A stretch of DNA of 36,206 nt from an uncultured Bacteroidota bacterium (GTDB lineage Bacteria > Bacteroidota > Bacteroidia > Chitinophagales > Chitinophagaceae): NCBI GenBank assembly GCA_903835005.1, contig CAILLK010000132.1, positions 1 to 36,206 of the forward strand, read 5' to 3'. Positions within the stretch are counted from its first letter, which is position 1. Every line of letters starts with the position of its first letter. Positions 16,190 to 23,324 of this stretch are shown here, one piece after another. The position numbers and the translations under genes are program-made. The notes beneath the pieces were generated by a model. It saw only the letters and a program-made list of their open reading frames with translations. It made no database searches and was not told the origin of the DNA.

Positions 16190-17363
16190 AAATTAGTATT
16201 TTTAATTGGTGATTATTGAATGTAGGAATATATAATTTATTATTGTAATACAAATAAGTTTTTGAATAAATTTGAAAATTAAACATTAATCGCTTTATGC
16301 AATTAAATTTATTATCAAGGACATATGCAATTACAGGTTTGTCATCATAAATTGGTACATGACCTGAAGCATCTGGTTTATTGTTCTTAAGTGCCAATGT
16401 GCGAAATAAAAGAGTATTGCCAGAGATTCTATCGTACGAAAGAGAAGTATAATTATCGGTAGTCAGGGAATAATTAATAGCATAATGAAAACTTGTGATG
16501 CTATCATCATCAAATTGAAAAATATTGTTTTTCATCACATTGCTTAATATGACTTCATCCGTTTTGTCACTATAAATATTATATTTGTATATTGTATTGT
16601 TTGTTGAAAAACAGTAGAATATCATGCTATCAGCTGCTAGACATGCAACTGGCATTTGAATATGAAAGAATTTCTCTTTATACTCTTCTGGGAATGTTGC
16701 AAAATTTCTGGTTTCTACCAAGCTTGAATCATTAATTCGAAAGATCCCTAATATTTTTTTCGAAAAATAGGCAATCCTTTCACTAGGCTTAAATAGTTTA
16801 TAGTATTGCTGCTTACAGAATAAAATGTTACTACCAATGAACAAAGGGGTATTAGCATCATACAAAAAGGCCTTAGGCGAATCATTACTTTGGTAATTTA
16901 TACTTGTACGTTTGCCATTAGCGATTACAAGAATAGAATTAGGTCTACTAGGCGGGTTTAATTGGAGCGCCTTTTTGTCTTCTCCATGATATAACATATA
17001 CAATCGCTTAGCAGTATCCACATAAAAACTTGTATGAATATGGTAAATGCCACTATCAACTGTTAAATCAATTGAGTCTTTAATCTTTTTTTGTAACAAG
17101 TCATATTTATAAACCTTGAAATTCTTACCAAAGTACCATAATACAGGTGAAGCTGGTATAGAAACATTATATGAAAGATTTGATCCAGAAGTAAAGCTGG
17201 TACTTAAGTCTGCATTTTCGATGATAATACTATCAGCAAGGTATTTTTTAGCATAATCAAAAGACTCGTGATCAGCACGATTGTTACAAGCTTGCATTAT
17301 AATAATACCCGTTAGCACAGTTATAAAATTAACAGCTGCAATTATTTTTCTACTAAAATGCAT
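16179..17363 (-). CDS. 6-bladed beta-propeller-like lipoprotein (BF3164-like)
   Basis: The product has 394 residues and a lipoprotein signal (FITVLTGIIIMQAC, lipid Cys near residue 26). The body consists of repeated beta-strand blocks that read like a propeller: YFGKNFKVYKYDLLQKKI, YRLFKPSERIAYF-type and YKYNIYSDKTDEVILSNV segments, and a final YVLDNKFNCIKRLMFNFQIY. This is the pattern of the Bacteroidota TolB-like / BF3164 lipoproteins. In other genomes those are often encoded beside small exported peptides, and here a small Cys-rich exported protein is encoded directly upstream (17440-17883). It overlaps the thioredoxin-like lipoprotein gene downstream by 11 bases. Ligand unknown. The family call is by eye and moderately sure. 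Confidence 0.6.
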   Translation of the reverse strand: MHFSRKIIAAVNFITVLTGIIIMQACNNRADHESFDYAKKYLADSIIIENADLSTSFTSGSNLSYNVSIPASPVLWYFGKNFKVYKYDLLQKKIKDSIDLTVDSGIYHIHTSFYVDTAKRLYMLYHGEDKKALQLNPPSRPNSILVIANGKRTSINYQSNDSPKAFLYDANTPLFIGSNILFCKQQYYKLFKPSERIAYFSKKILGIFRINDSSLVETRNFATFPEEYKEKFFHIQMPVACLAADSMIFYCFSTNNTIYKYNIYSDKTDEVILSNVMKNNIFQFDDDSITSFHYAINYSLTTDNYTSLSYDRISGNTLLFRTLALKNNKPDASGHVPIYDDKPVIAYVLDNKFNCIKRLMFNFQIYSKTYLYYNNKLYIPTFNNHQLKILIYAL

Positions 17364-17439
17364 AAATCAAATTAGCAACTAAATAGCAATGATTTTACTA
17401 ATCAACGCAATCTAGTGCATTTTTATCTATTTAGCAAAA

Positions 17440-17883
17440 TTAATTGCCGGATGGGGTAATATTTAGTATAAAATCTGCATTATTAAAACTGGAAGTAGCA
17501 GAAAGACCAACCGCATAATACACTATGCCTTGTTGTTGATTAAAGTAGGATAATACCCAGCAGCCTGAACTAGTGAGTTCATCAACCTGAGTTTGATTTA
17601 AACCGAATGCCTCAACATTCTGATTATTTGAAAAGAAATTTCCAATTGTATTGTTTGAAATGGCTGTATTTAACCCAGAGACAATACTTTGAGATACTCC
17701 ATGGTTGCAGGAGCAGTTAGTAGCAGCTCCAGAGCAATTTTTGTCACCATCATCCCATGTGTAACACGTTCCTCCGTCAGTAGATGGTTTTGTGCGGAAA
17801 GATTTTGTACTGGATATCTTTGCAAATGCAAAGCAGACAACCAAAGTTGTTGCCGCTAATAAGAAAATTGAGATTTTTTTCAT
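17440..17883 (-). CDS. Small Cys-rich exported protein (NVEALA-like context)
   Basis: The ATG at 17883 is chosen because it begins MKKISIFLLAATTLVVCFAF, a clean signal peptide; the ATG 42 bases upstream only adds a non-signal extension. The 147-residue precursor has a mature Cys-rich block: GGTCYTWDDGDKNCSGAATN followed by CSCNHGVSQS, then SSGCWVLSY. A Gly-rich Cys-pair region after the signal is seen in the small exported proteins encoded beside BF3164-like lipoproteins in Bacteroidota. It also contains NVEAFGLNQ, reminiscent of but not equal to the NVEALA signature. Likely a secreted peptide or protein handled by the two lipoproteins encoded downstream (inference). Confidence 0.6.
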   Translation of the reverse strand: MKKISIFLLAATTLVVCFAFAKISSTKSFRTKPSTDGGTCYTWDDGDKNCSGAATNCSCNHGVSQSIVSGLNTAISNNTIGNFFSNNQNVEAFGLNQTQVDELTSSGCWVLSYFNQQQGIVYYAVGLSATSSFNNADFILNITPSGN

Positions 17884-18126
17884 GAACTCGTTTGTTTGAT
17901 TTAAGATAAAAATAATTTGTCGCAAAATAATAAAAAAACAATTAAGTAGTTACCGCTAAACAACTATATTTCACTAACTAAATGTTAATTTACCGAAACC
18001 GGGAAAAATTAACTCTATTTGTATAGTGGTTATTGCTAAACCTTTAATGACAACTTCCTCAATAATTTAAAACCAAATTTCTATCAACAATAAATTGAGT
18101 TAAGCTAATTTCACCAGAATTTGGCT

Positions 18127-18804
18127 TTATAAATTGGAATGTTTTGTAGTATCAGTCGAAAAAAAATGTTCCCTCTTGGCTTCATCTCTATAATAGAATC
18201 TCTCATCTTTTGAATTAGGATTATCCCTGATTTTGATATTGAATCGCTTTGCCCAAATGAAAATTGCGTCGTAAAGCCCTCCAGCGGTTACAGAATCAGA
18301 AGGATCTTTTGTTAAGCTTATAGATCGCGAATCTAGGATAAATCGATTTACCAATGGACTATTTACAAGTTGGTAAACATAACGGTGAAAATGTCTGTCT
18401 GCCAATTTCAAATCCAAATCTCCTTCTCTATATTCTATATTCATATCTTCAAAACAATTAAGCATATCCGCCAGTAAAACAGCATCAACAGAATCGTTCT
18501 CCGGTGCGATTATTTCTTGAAATGTTTGATCATTTTTCCCGACAAAATTTATGTCAAATTGGAGCCACTCTGCACGCACCAACTCTTTTTTCCTAGTCTT
18601 TCTTTCCTCGTCACTTTTGTCAATTTCTACATAAACTGTCCATAATGTAAAAATCAACAAAAAAATTGTAAGAATAGTTATTCCAACTGTCCACCGGTAC
18701 AGTCTTTTCTGTTCTTTTATAGATTGCTCCAAAAGAACAATAGCACGATCCATTTTCTTCGAAAGTATATGGTCTCCTAAGCGAAGTACAATATTTCTAA
18801 TCAT
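18127..18804 (-). CDS. Unknown single-pass membrane protein
   Basis: The product has 225 residues and no recognised family. Residues 1-37 are charged and helical (HILSKKMDRAIVLLEQSIKE). One membrane helix covers about 39-62 (WTVGITILTIFLLIFTLWTV). A charged coiled stretch follows (EIDKSDEERKTRKKELVRAE), then a mainly alpha domain of about 130 residues with many aromatic and charged residues (DRHFHRYVYQLVNSPLVNRF). A DUF4760-like fold is possible given the helix-TM-helix start, but was not confirmed. The 243 bases downstream to the next gene are AT-rich with nothing recognised. It lies in the AT-rich cassette. Confidence 0.6.
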   Translation of the reverse strand: MIRNIVLRLGDHILSKKMDRAIVLLEQSIKEQKRLYRWTVGITILTIFLLIFTLWTVYVEIDKSDEERKTRKKELVRAEWLQFDINFVGKNDQTFQEIIAPENDSVDAVLLADMLNCFEDMNIEYREGDLDLKLADRHFHRYVYQLVNSPLVNRFILDSRSISLTKDPSDSVTAGGLYDAIFIWAKRFNIKIRDNPNSKDERFYYRDEAKREHFFSTDTTKHSNL

Positions 18805-18978
18805 TTAATTATTGATTAATACAAGCCAATTTATTATGTGGCTCTATAACAAATGTAATATAGAGAATAGTGAAATCAAAAAATAATCCCGAATGGAATC
18901 CAAAAACCTAATACTAAATTAATTTAGTAAATCTCTTCAAATTTTGATCAATAAAGAATCCTTTATGAAAAAAATAAA

Positions 18979-19003
18979 TACCCGCAGAGAAATTCTGCGG
19001 GTA
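18979..19003 (-). terminator. Terminator of the lipoprotein gene at 19019
   Basis: TACCCGCAGA and TCTGCGGGTA, 10-base perfect arms with loop GAAAT, start 16 bases after the stop codon. The minus strand continues TTTATTTTTTTCA, a good T-rich tail. Confidence 0.8.
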
Positions 19004-19018
19004 GATTTAGATTGTTTT

Positions 19019-19537
19019 TTAGTAATTATTTGGGAGCCTCCATTCCCATTGGCAAGCGTCTGTATAGTAACAACTATCTCTCAACTTGGTAAGTATATTT
19101 TGCTTTAACCATGAAAGGATATCTCGCATTCTTTTGCCTTGATAATACGTTAAGTTATCCGTATTATACTCAATTTTTACTATTTTTCCAGTTTCACCAT
19201 CATACCAAATTTTAAACGCTTTTGTAACTACAATGTCACGAGGAGTTGAAAATTTATTCTGAGCTGAATCAAACATTTTCCTAAAATAGGTCTCATGTAA
19301 CTCTATGTCTTTCCTTCTAAAATAATCTGTTTTATTCGTTGAAACATAGTGGACATGCGGATCATTTTTATAACTGGCATCCAACAATGTTTCAAATAGA
19401 CCTAGTCGGATACGCCTTAATGAGTCTGTTTGATTAATTAAAGAGTTTCCCTTAGTATATTCATTACAATTCTTGTTGCATGCCGTAAATACAACCATAA
19501 AAAACATAGGAACCGAAATGACGTGAAATTTTTTCAT
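19019..19537 (-). CDS. Unknown lipoprotein
   Basis: The start at 19537 gives MKKFHVISVPMFFMVVFTAC, a typical lipoprotein signal with the lipid Cys at residue 20. The ATG 42 bases further up would put a polar extension before it and is disfavoured. The 172-residue product is mostly helical and charged after the signal (TDSLRRIRLGLFETLLDASY), with an aromatic C-terminus ending WEWRLPNNY. KAFKIWYDGETGKIVKIEYN suggests a small beta segment. No family was recognised. It is inside the AT-rich cassette and has its own terminator. The 212 bases between its start and the methylase-like gene show nothing beyond the terminator at 19728. Confidence 0.6.
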   Translation of the reverse strand: MKKFHVISVPMFFMVVFTACNKNCNEYTKGNSLINQTDSLRRIRLGLFETLLDASYKNDPHVHYVSTNKTDYFRRKDIELHETYFRKMFDSAQNKFSTPRDIVVTKAFKIWYDGETGKIVKIEYNTDNLTYYQGKRMRDILSWLKQNILTKLRDSCYYTDACQWEWRLPNNY

Positions 19538-19727
19538 TTGCTTAATTATTTTTGTTAAAGAATACAATGTCATTGACACTCTAACATTTGATATTTAAAA
19601 GTCAACACAATGGGATTGCGGCTTTATTACTATGAGATAGCTAAGGACGAGTTATAGCCAAAGCAAGAGTTATTGGTAATAAGTCTACGATTTACCTCTA
19701 GGTGAAAAATGAATTAGAGTGAATGAA

Positions 19728-19751
19728 AAGCAGCCCAATTGTGGGCTGCTT
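19728..19751 (-). terminator. Terminator overlapping the methylase-like stop codon
   Basis: AAGCAGCCCA and TGGGCTGCTT, 10-base perfect arms with loop ATTG. The TAA of the methylase-like gene (19750-19752) overlaps the right arm. The minus strand then reads TTTTCATTC. Confidence 0.75.
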
Positions 19752-20523
19752 AAAATAATTGTAATTGAGAACCACTTCCTGAAGGCGCTGTATCTCGGAA
19801 TGGTTTAATGATTTCCGGCTTTGGCACAACCTCATCTTTCTCAAATGCAGCCCTATGCATATGCCACAGGTGTGAATTCTCCTTCTGCTTAATCCTGAAT
19901 ATTCCAAACGGCAAGAACGAAGTAACATAACTCATCTTAAAGTCATCCGGAGAAAGGGAATCTCCCCACATCACTTCTGCATGGAATATACCGTTCAGGA
20001 ACAGGTTGAGCACAGTCATTTTTACACAAGTGTGGTCAATGTCGATACCAAAGTACCGCTCCTGATATCCGAAATGCTTAGCCCCGGCAAGAAGAGTGCG
20101 CCCGCTGCCGCAAGTTGGATCAATGACACGGAGTCGCTCGTCCAGTTCCGGGTCTTTGTCTCCAAGACAAGATGCCATGAACTCACAGATATGCCAGGGA
20201 GTGAAGAACTGTGCAGCACCTTTCCTGCAGAAGTTGAGTTCATAGAATTCACCGAGCACGTCATTACCCAAAGAACTGTCATACCGATCTTCCATTTCAA
20301 CAATGAGCAGTGCCAACATTTTCGGAAAAAGATTTTGGACTACTTCCTTGTCATATCTACCAATGGTTTCCATGTACAGATCCTCATCATGGGATTTGCC
20401 GGTTACAGGATTCTGCGAAAATGAACAGATTGTCATGGTCAGGAAGTCATCGAATACGGGGCGTAGATCATACCGGTAGGCAAGCGAATCGAACAGGCTT
20501 GCGAATGTTTCTTTACTTTTCAT
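19750..20523 (-). CDS. N6-adenine methylase-like protein lacking the NPPY motif
   Basis: The start at 20523 (MKSKETFASLFDSLAYRYDL) is chosen over an upstream ATG because the extra 33 residues are hydrophobic junk and would swallow the conserved leader element. The 257-residue product has the N6-methylase core: LGEFYELNFCRKGAAQFFTP (about 100-120), the SAM-binding motif VIDPTCGSGRTLL (Asp135 to Gly141), GIDID, and MWGDSLSPDDF. After GDSL the family normally has D/N-P-P-Y/F, the target-adenine motif; here the chain goes to SFLPFGIFRIKQKEN instead. It may bind SAM or DNA without methylating. The last 100 residues are duplicated at 15326. Such short methylase-like genes are common on Bacteroidota mobile elements. 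Confidence 0.8.
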   Translation of the reverse strand: MKSKETFASLFDSLAYRYDLRPVFDDFLTMTICSFSQNPVTGKSHDEDLYMETIGRYDKEVVQNLFPKMLALLIVEMEDRYDSSLGNDVLGEFYELNFCRKGAAQFFTPWHICEFMASCLGDKDPELDERLRVIDPTCGSGRTLLAGAKHFGYQERYFGIDIDHTCVKMTVLNLFLNGIFHAEVMWGDSLSPDDFKMSYVTSFLPFGIFRIKQKENSHLWHMHRAAFEKDEVVPKPEIIKPFRDTAPSGSGSQLQLF

Positions 20524-20569
20524 ATGTACTTGTTTTATGAAAAGCATATCAATAAGATAAATTAGTAAC

Positions 20570-20579
20570 AGGGGGGAAG
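20570..20579 (-). promoter_or_regulatory. Shared leader element, copy B: CTTCCCCCCT
   Basis: AGGGGGGAAG on plus, 46 bases upstream of the methylase-like start. It is the same 10-mer as at 14419-14428. Only a half-site (AATTGC) follows here; the full palindrome is absent, although GGCAATCC repeats occur 40 bases further up in the terminator at 20614. Confidence 0.4.
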
Positions 20580-20613
20580 TAATTGCACGGATTTTCAATA
20601 GCTTCTTTAATGT

Positions 20614-20645
20614 TAAAGGCAATCCAGAATGTTGGATTGCCTTTA
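20614..20645 (-). terminator. Terminator of the small gene at 20668
   Basis: TAAAGGCAATCCA and TGGATTGCCTTTA, 13-base perfect arms with a 6-base loop, start 23 bases after the stop codon at 20668. Confidence 0.75.
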
Positions 20646-20667
20646 CCTATATTAAGTTTGTTTGTAA

Positions 20668-20919
20668 TTACTTTAACAGCCTAAATGATCCCAGATACCG
20701 CTCCAGCATAAGCACCTCTCCTTTTTCATATTCACCAACGAGAGTATAAATGCTGCCGTCATAATCGGTAGTGTCGTAGACATACTTGGCCCCGTAAATC
20801 CGACTGGCAAAGTCATCAATGCTTTCCCGTCCTTTAATATCAAACACCTTGTCAACTTCAGGAAGGAGCATGATTTCTTTCCATTCATCGCGGGTGATAG
20901 TAAGCGCTTTGTTTGTCAT
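20668..20919 (-). CDS. Small unknown mobile-element protein (83 aa)
   Basis: The protein begins MTNKALTITRDEWKEIMLLP, with a central IDDFASRIYGAKYVYDTTDY and LVGEYEKGEVLMLERYLGSF near the end. It is a compact acidic alpha/beta protein with no signal or membrane segment and no recognised family. It sits between the RNase H-like and methylase-like genes on the same strand (43 bases from the former) and ends at its own terminator. The other frame over the same DNA (20673-20888) is judged a shadow. Confidence 0.6.
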   Translation of the reverse strand: MTNKALTITRDEWKEIMLLPEVDKVFDIKGRESIDDFASRIYGAKYVYDTTDYDGSIYTLVGEYEKGEVLMLERYLGSFRLLK

Positions 20920-20962
20920 ATAGAAAGTATATAGCGACCCATTATTGAGTCAAGTTTAATTG

Positions 20963-21445
20963 TTAATCGCCCCATCGGTACATCTCTGTACACAGCACAG
21001 CCTCAAACAGCTTGAAGTAATATCGTTCCTTGTTTCTATTTTCCCGCTGGTATTCGGGCAATAGTTCAGGATGTAATTTGACAATACTTTCAATCAGGCA
21101 GATTCTTGAAATCTCTTCACTGTCACCAAGCTTCTGTTTCAATTCAGAGAGCGTATAATACCGGATAGATATCTTCTTGCTAATTGCGGTGAGATTAAGA
21201 CACCCAATGAGCTGGCTAAATGCTTTGGAGGTAGGGAACACATCGGGAATCTTTATGACTATGGTGCCGGCTGCATGAAGTTCAACATGTCTGAAAATTG
21301 CCAGTATGATCCTTTTCAATTTTCTGTGAGACCAAGCTCCCGGAAACGTCTGCATCTGCCAGTGAACCAGCCTGCCATTTTCCTGCACTGCGATGCCAAT
21401 ACGCCGGGAACCGAGACTAATCCCGAGAACCGCCTCCGCCGCCAT
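20963..21445 (-). CDS. RNase H/RuvC-like fold protein, first Asp replaced
   Basis: The 160-residue product begins MAAEAVLGISLGSRRIGIAV, matching the first strand and turn of RuvC/YqgF-type resolvases (G-I/L-D-x-G-x-x-x-x-G). The catalytic Asp is Ser10 here. NGRLVHWQMQTFPGAWSHRK continues the first hairpin. IVIKIPDVFP could be the second strand, and RYYFKLFEAVLCTEMYRWGD gives the C-terminal acidic helix (Glu where the family has paired acidic residues). The fold call is moderately sure; activity as a nuclease is doubtful. The start overlaps the 3' end of the upstream 76-residue gene by 29 bases, so the two are probably translated together. Confidence 0.6.
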   Translation of the reverse strand: MAAEAVLGISLGSRRIGIAVQENGRLVHWQMQTFPGAWSHRKLKRIILAIFRHVELHAAGTIVIKIPDVFPTSKAFSQLIGCLNLTAISKKISIRYYTLSELKQKLGDSEEISRICLIESIVKLHPELLPEYQRENRNKERYYFKLFEAVLCTEMYRWGD

Positions 21446-21647
21446 TTCGGGTTACGAGATAGGTGAATAATGCGCCCCGGGTCTTTCGTATCTGATTCTC
21501 CGGAACAGAGAGTACCCGTTGCAAGGTTCTCCGGAGAAAGCTTTCAGTATATTTTTCGACAAATGAGAGATGCACGGTCATAGAATCATGATCATCCAAT
21601 GCATCAGCGATTTCACGGGCCAGTTTTTCTTCTTTTTGTGTAGCCAT
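21417..21647 (-). CDS. Small unknown helical protein (76 aa)
   Basis: It begins MATQKEEKLAREIADALDDH and ends in a Gly-rich tail (TRNGGGGGSRD) that lies in the overlap with the next gene. The middle (FVEKYTESFLRRTLQRVLSV) is amphipathic helix and could be a DNA-binding or adaptor helix pair. No family was recognised. Its 3' end overlaps the RNase H-like gene by 29 bases. The upstream 241 bases hold the origin-like region. Confidence 0.6.
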   Translation of the reverse strand: MATQKEEKLAREIADALDDHDSMTVHLSFVEKYTESFLRRTLQRVLSVPENQIRKTRGALFTYLVTRNGGGGGSRD

Positions 21648-21689
21648 ATAGTTGCTTCATAAGGTTAGTTTGGTTGATATAGAACAGAG

Positions 21690-21790
21690 TTATCCACAGA
21701 TTTACTCGCTCGCTCTTATCGTTATTTATTTTTATAAATAAATCGGTTAGAGCGAACGTTACTGAAAAGAGGAAAGAAAACTGTGGAAAA
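21690..21790. other. Origin-like region: DnaA boxes flanking an AT-rich palindrome
   Basis: A perfect DnaA box TTATCCACA (21690-21698) and an inverted relaxed box (TGTGGAAAA at 21782-21790, i.e. TTTTCCACA on minus) face each other across an AT-rich hairpin. The hairpin has inner arms ATTTATTT (21724-21731) and AAATAAAT (21736-21743) and outer arms CGCTCT (21711-21716) and AGAGCG (21749-21754). It fills most of the 241-base gap between two minus-strand genes. This is the layout of a small plasmid-type or element origin, though no replication initiator gene is in the window. A DnaA-controlled promoter is the alternative. Confidence 0.4.
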
Positions 21791-21888
21791 CCCGACTGAT
21801 TAAAATCTTAAAATTGTCGCACAGAATACGCTTGCCATAAGGCAATATATTTTTTTGGAATTCCTTGCACATTTTACTAAGTTACTAG

Positions 21889-22194
21889 TTAGGGGTCTCG
21901 GCCTGAGGGGAACTCTTCTTTCAGTAATCCTTGCAATCTGTCCGCTTCTTCGGGAAACAATTCAATCTGGTACACAGTGCCAAGTGCGGAGTAGAGATCA
22001 TTGACCAGTGTTTTGTAGAGTACGGAAAGTTTCAGCAGGTTATCCGAATTCGGCATGGTCTCACCACGCTCCCACCGGGAGATCATGCTGGTGCTTTGCA
22101 ATTTCAACTTCCGCATAACACCGGCCTGGGTATATCCCATGAGCCTTCGCTTCTCACGTAACCTGTTTGGAATTTTTTCAATCTTCCGTTTCAT
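21889..22194 (-). CDS. XRE-family HTH transcriptional regulator
   Basis: The 101-residue product has a helix-turn-helix at residues of about 12-65: LREKRRLMGYTQAGVMRKLK followed by SMISRWERGETMPNSDNLLK. This is the Cro/CI-type fold, where Q and the S-x-x-S-R-W-E-R-G block contact DNA. A short helical tail (VYQIELFPEEADRLQGLLKE) probably dimerises. The leader carries a 9-base-arm palindrome (TTGCC-N6-GGCAA core, 22241-22264), so the protein probably represses itself and, via the same site at 14428, the ArdC-like gene (inference). Confidence 0.9.
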   Translation of the reverse strand: MKRKIEKIPNRLREKRRLMGYTQAGVMRKLKLQSTSMISRWERGETMPNSDNLLKLSVLYKTLVNDLYSALGTVYQIELFPEEADRLQGLLKEEFPSGRDP

Positions 22195-22232
22195 TGCATA
22201 TTGAGTGTAGCAAGGACTTGTATTTGTAAACT

Positions 22233-22264
22233 AGGGGGAAGAAATTGCCGAATTAGGCAATTTC
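22233..22264 (-). promoter_or_regulatory. Shared leader element, copy C: palindrome plus CTTCCCCCT
   Basis: AGGGGGAAG (22233-22241) runs into GAAATTGCC-(6)-GGCAATTTC (22241-22264), 38 bases upstream of the regulator start. Arm length, spacer length and the TTGCC/GGCAA core are identical in geometry to copy A at 14419-14451. The outer arm bases differ in both halves together, so the symmetry is conserved. Confidence 0.5.
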
Positions 22265-22288
22265 TGGGGATATCTCAAATAAATATTC

Positions 22289-22320
22289 TGACCTGATAAT
22301 AATTTCATCAGGTCATGACC
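22289..22320. promoter_or_regulatory. Nested palindromes in the divergent promoter region
   Basis: TGACCTGAT (22289-22297) and ATCAGGTCA (22307-22315) form 9-base perfect arms around a 9-base spacer. The 10-base palindrome GGTCATGACC (22311-22320) overlaps the right arm. It lies between the XRE regulator (minus) and the gene at 22410 (plus), and is a plausible operator. Confidence 0.4.
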
Positions 22321-22409
22321 AAATGTTCAAAAGGATATAAAAAAGAGATGAAAAAATTCTAAACTCCATAATTGCTTGACAAAATCCGGGAGAGGAATAG
22401 AGTACAGAA

Positions 22410-22664
22410 ATGGGTAAGCCAATAAAAAAGAAATCCGTCAAGGGTTATGACGTAGACAGGGAATTAGCCGCAGTTGACGCATTATTCAAGAAGCTGGCAA
22501 GTGACAAAAGCCTGCCGACATTCGGGCAGCATTTTATGAACTGCCTTATTTCAGGCGTTTCAGAGCATGTAAATCTAAAAGCTATGTACCCAAAGACTCA
22601 TAAACAATTAAGCGTGTGGCTGGATGGGCATAATCGGAAGATACGGGCTGTGCGGGGGAAATAG
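22410..22664 (+). CDS. Small unknown basic protein (84 aa)
   Basis: It begins MGKPIKKKSVKGYDVDRELA, continues ALFKKLASDKSLPTFGQHFM and ends in a basic tail (HNRKIRAVRGK). It is basic at both ends and helical, with no membrane segment, as in small nucleic-acid-binding accessory proteins; this is inference. GGGAGAGGA about 15 bases before the ATG could serve as ribosome binding site. It is divergent from the regulator, and a terminator at 22725-22772 follows. Confidence 0.6.
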   Translation: MGKPIKKKSVKGYDVDRELAAVDALFKKLASDKSLPTFGQHFMNCLISGVSEHVNLKAMYPKTHKQLSVWLDGHNRKIRAVRGK

Positions 22665-22724
22665 AACTTTATTACAGTCATTGCATTTCTATTGCCAGTG
22701 CGATATAGTATTAGTATCACAACG

Positions 22725-22772
22725 AAAGAGACCCTTATGCTGTTCCGTCGGCATCGGGGGCTTTTTCTTTTT
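22725..22772 (+). terminator. Terminator after the small gene at 22410
   Basis: AAAG-CCC-ATGC pairs with GCAT-GGG-CTTT (small bulges) around a 10-base loop, followed by CTTTTTCTTTTT. The T-tail runs into the 3' end of the convergent NYN gene. Confidence 0.6.
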
Positions 22773-23274
22773 AACCCGTATATTCCAAATGAGAACATTT
22801 GTCATTGACGTACACAATTGAAGCTCCTGTTCGTTTCAACAAAATTGAACAACGATCTTGTAATGCTGAGGAAATAACGACATTAAATTTATCTTTCACT
22901 AACAGGAATTTTACCAGGCTTGCATAGTCTCCATCGCTTGTTACCAGTACTGCTTTGTCAAATGAATTTTCAAAAGCATCTTGCATCGCTTTGACAACAA
23001 GATCGGCATCACAATTACCTTTGGCTTTACCGTTTTTGTCATAGACAACTTCCTTGAAAATTAAAGTAAAACCGTCTTCCTGGAGAGAAGTATACAGGTC
23101 TTTGTATTTAGGCATCATTCCAAGAAATATATACGCCTGCTTCACTCCATATTTTTCAGTAAGCCAAACCCGAAACCGTTTGTAATCAAGCTTCCAACCT
23201 AAAGAACTCATGCCATTGTATAAGTTGGCACCGTCTATGTATGCCACGTTGTTAGCTTTGTTTTTCACAAACAA
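22771..23274 (-). CDS. NYN-domain (LabA/DUF88-like) RNase
   Basis: This 167-residue protein is a single NYN domain of the PIN-like nuclease superfamily. The acidic metal-binding residues are all present: Asp14 in AYIDGANLYN, Asp89 and Asp91 in NCDADLVVKAM, and Asp114/Asp116 in LVTSDGDYASL. The ALQDRCSILLKRTGASIVYV block gives the last strand and helix. NYN proteins cleave RNA. A role in phage response or RNA decay on this element is inference. It is transcribed alone, convergent with the gene at 22410. The start ATG precedes FVKNKANNVAYIDG, so the first strand is complete. Confidence 0.9.
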   Translation of the reverse strand: MFVKNKANNVAYIDGANLYNGMSSLGWKLDYKRFRVWLTEKYGVKQAYIFLGMMPKYKDLYTSLQEDGFTLIFKEVVYDKNGKAKGNCDADLVVKAMQDAFENSFDKAVLVTSDGDYASLVKFLLVKDKFNVVISSALQDRCSILLKRTGASIVYVNDKCSHLEYTG

Positions 23275-23324
23275 ACTATACCATCTTACTCAAAATATTA
23301 ATAGTTGCTAAATCGGAATAGTAC

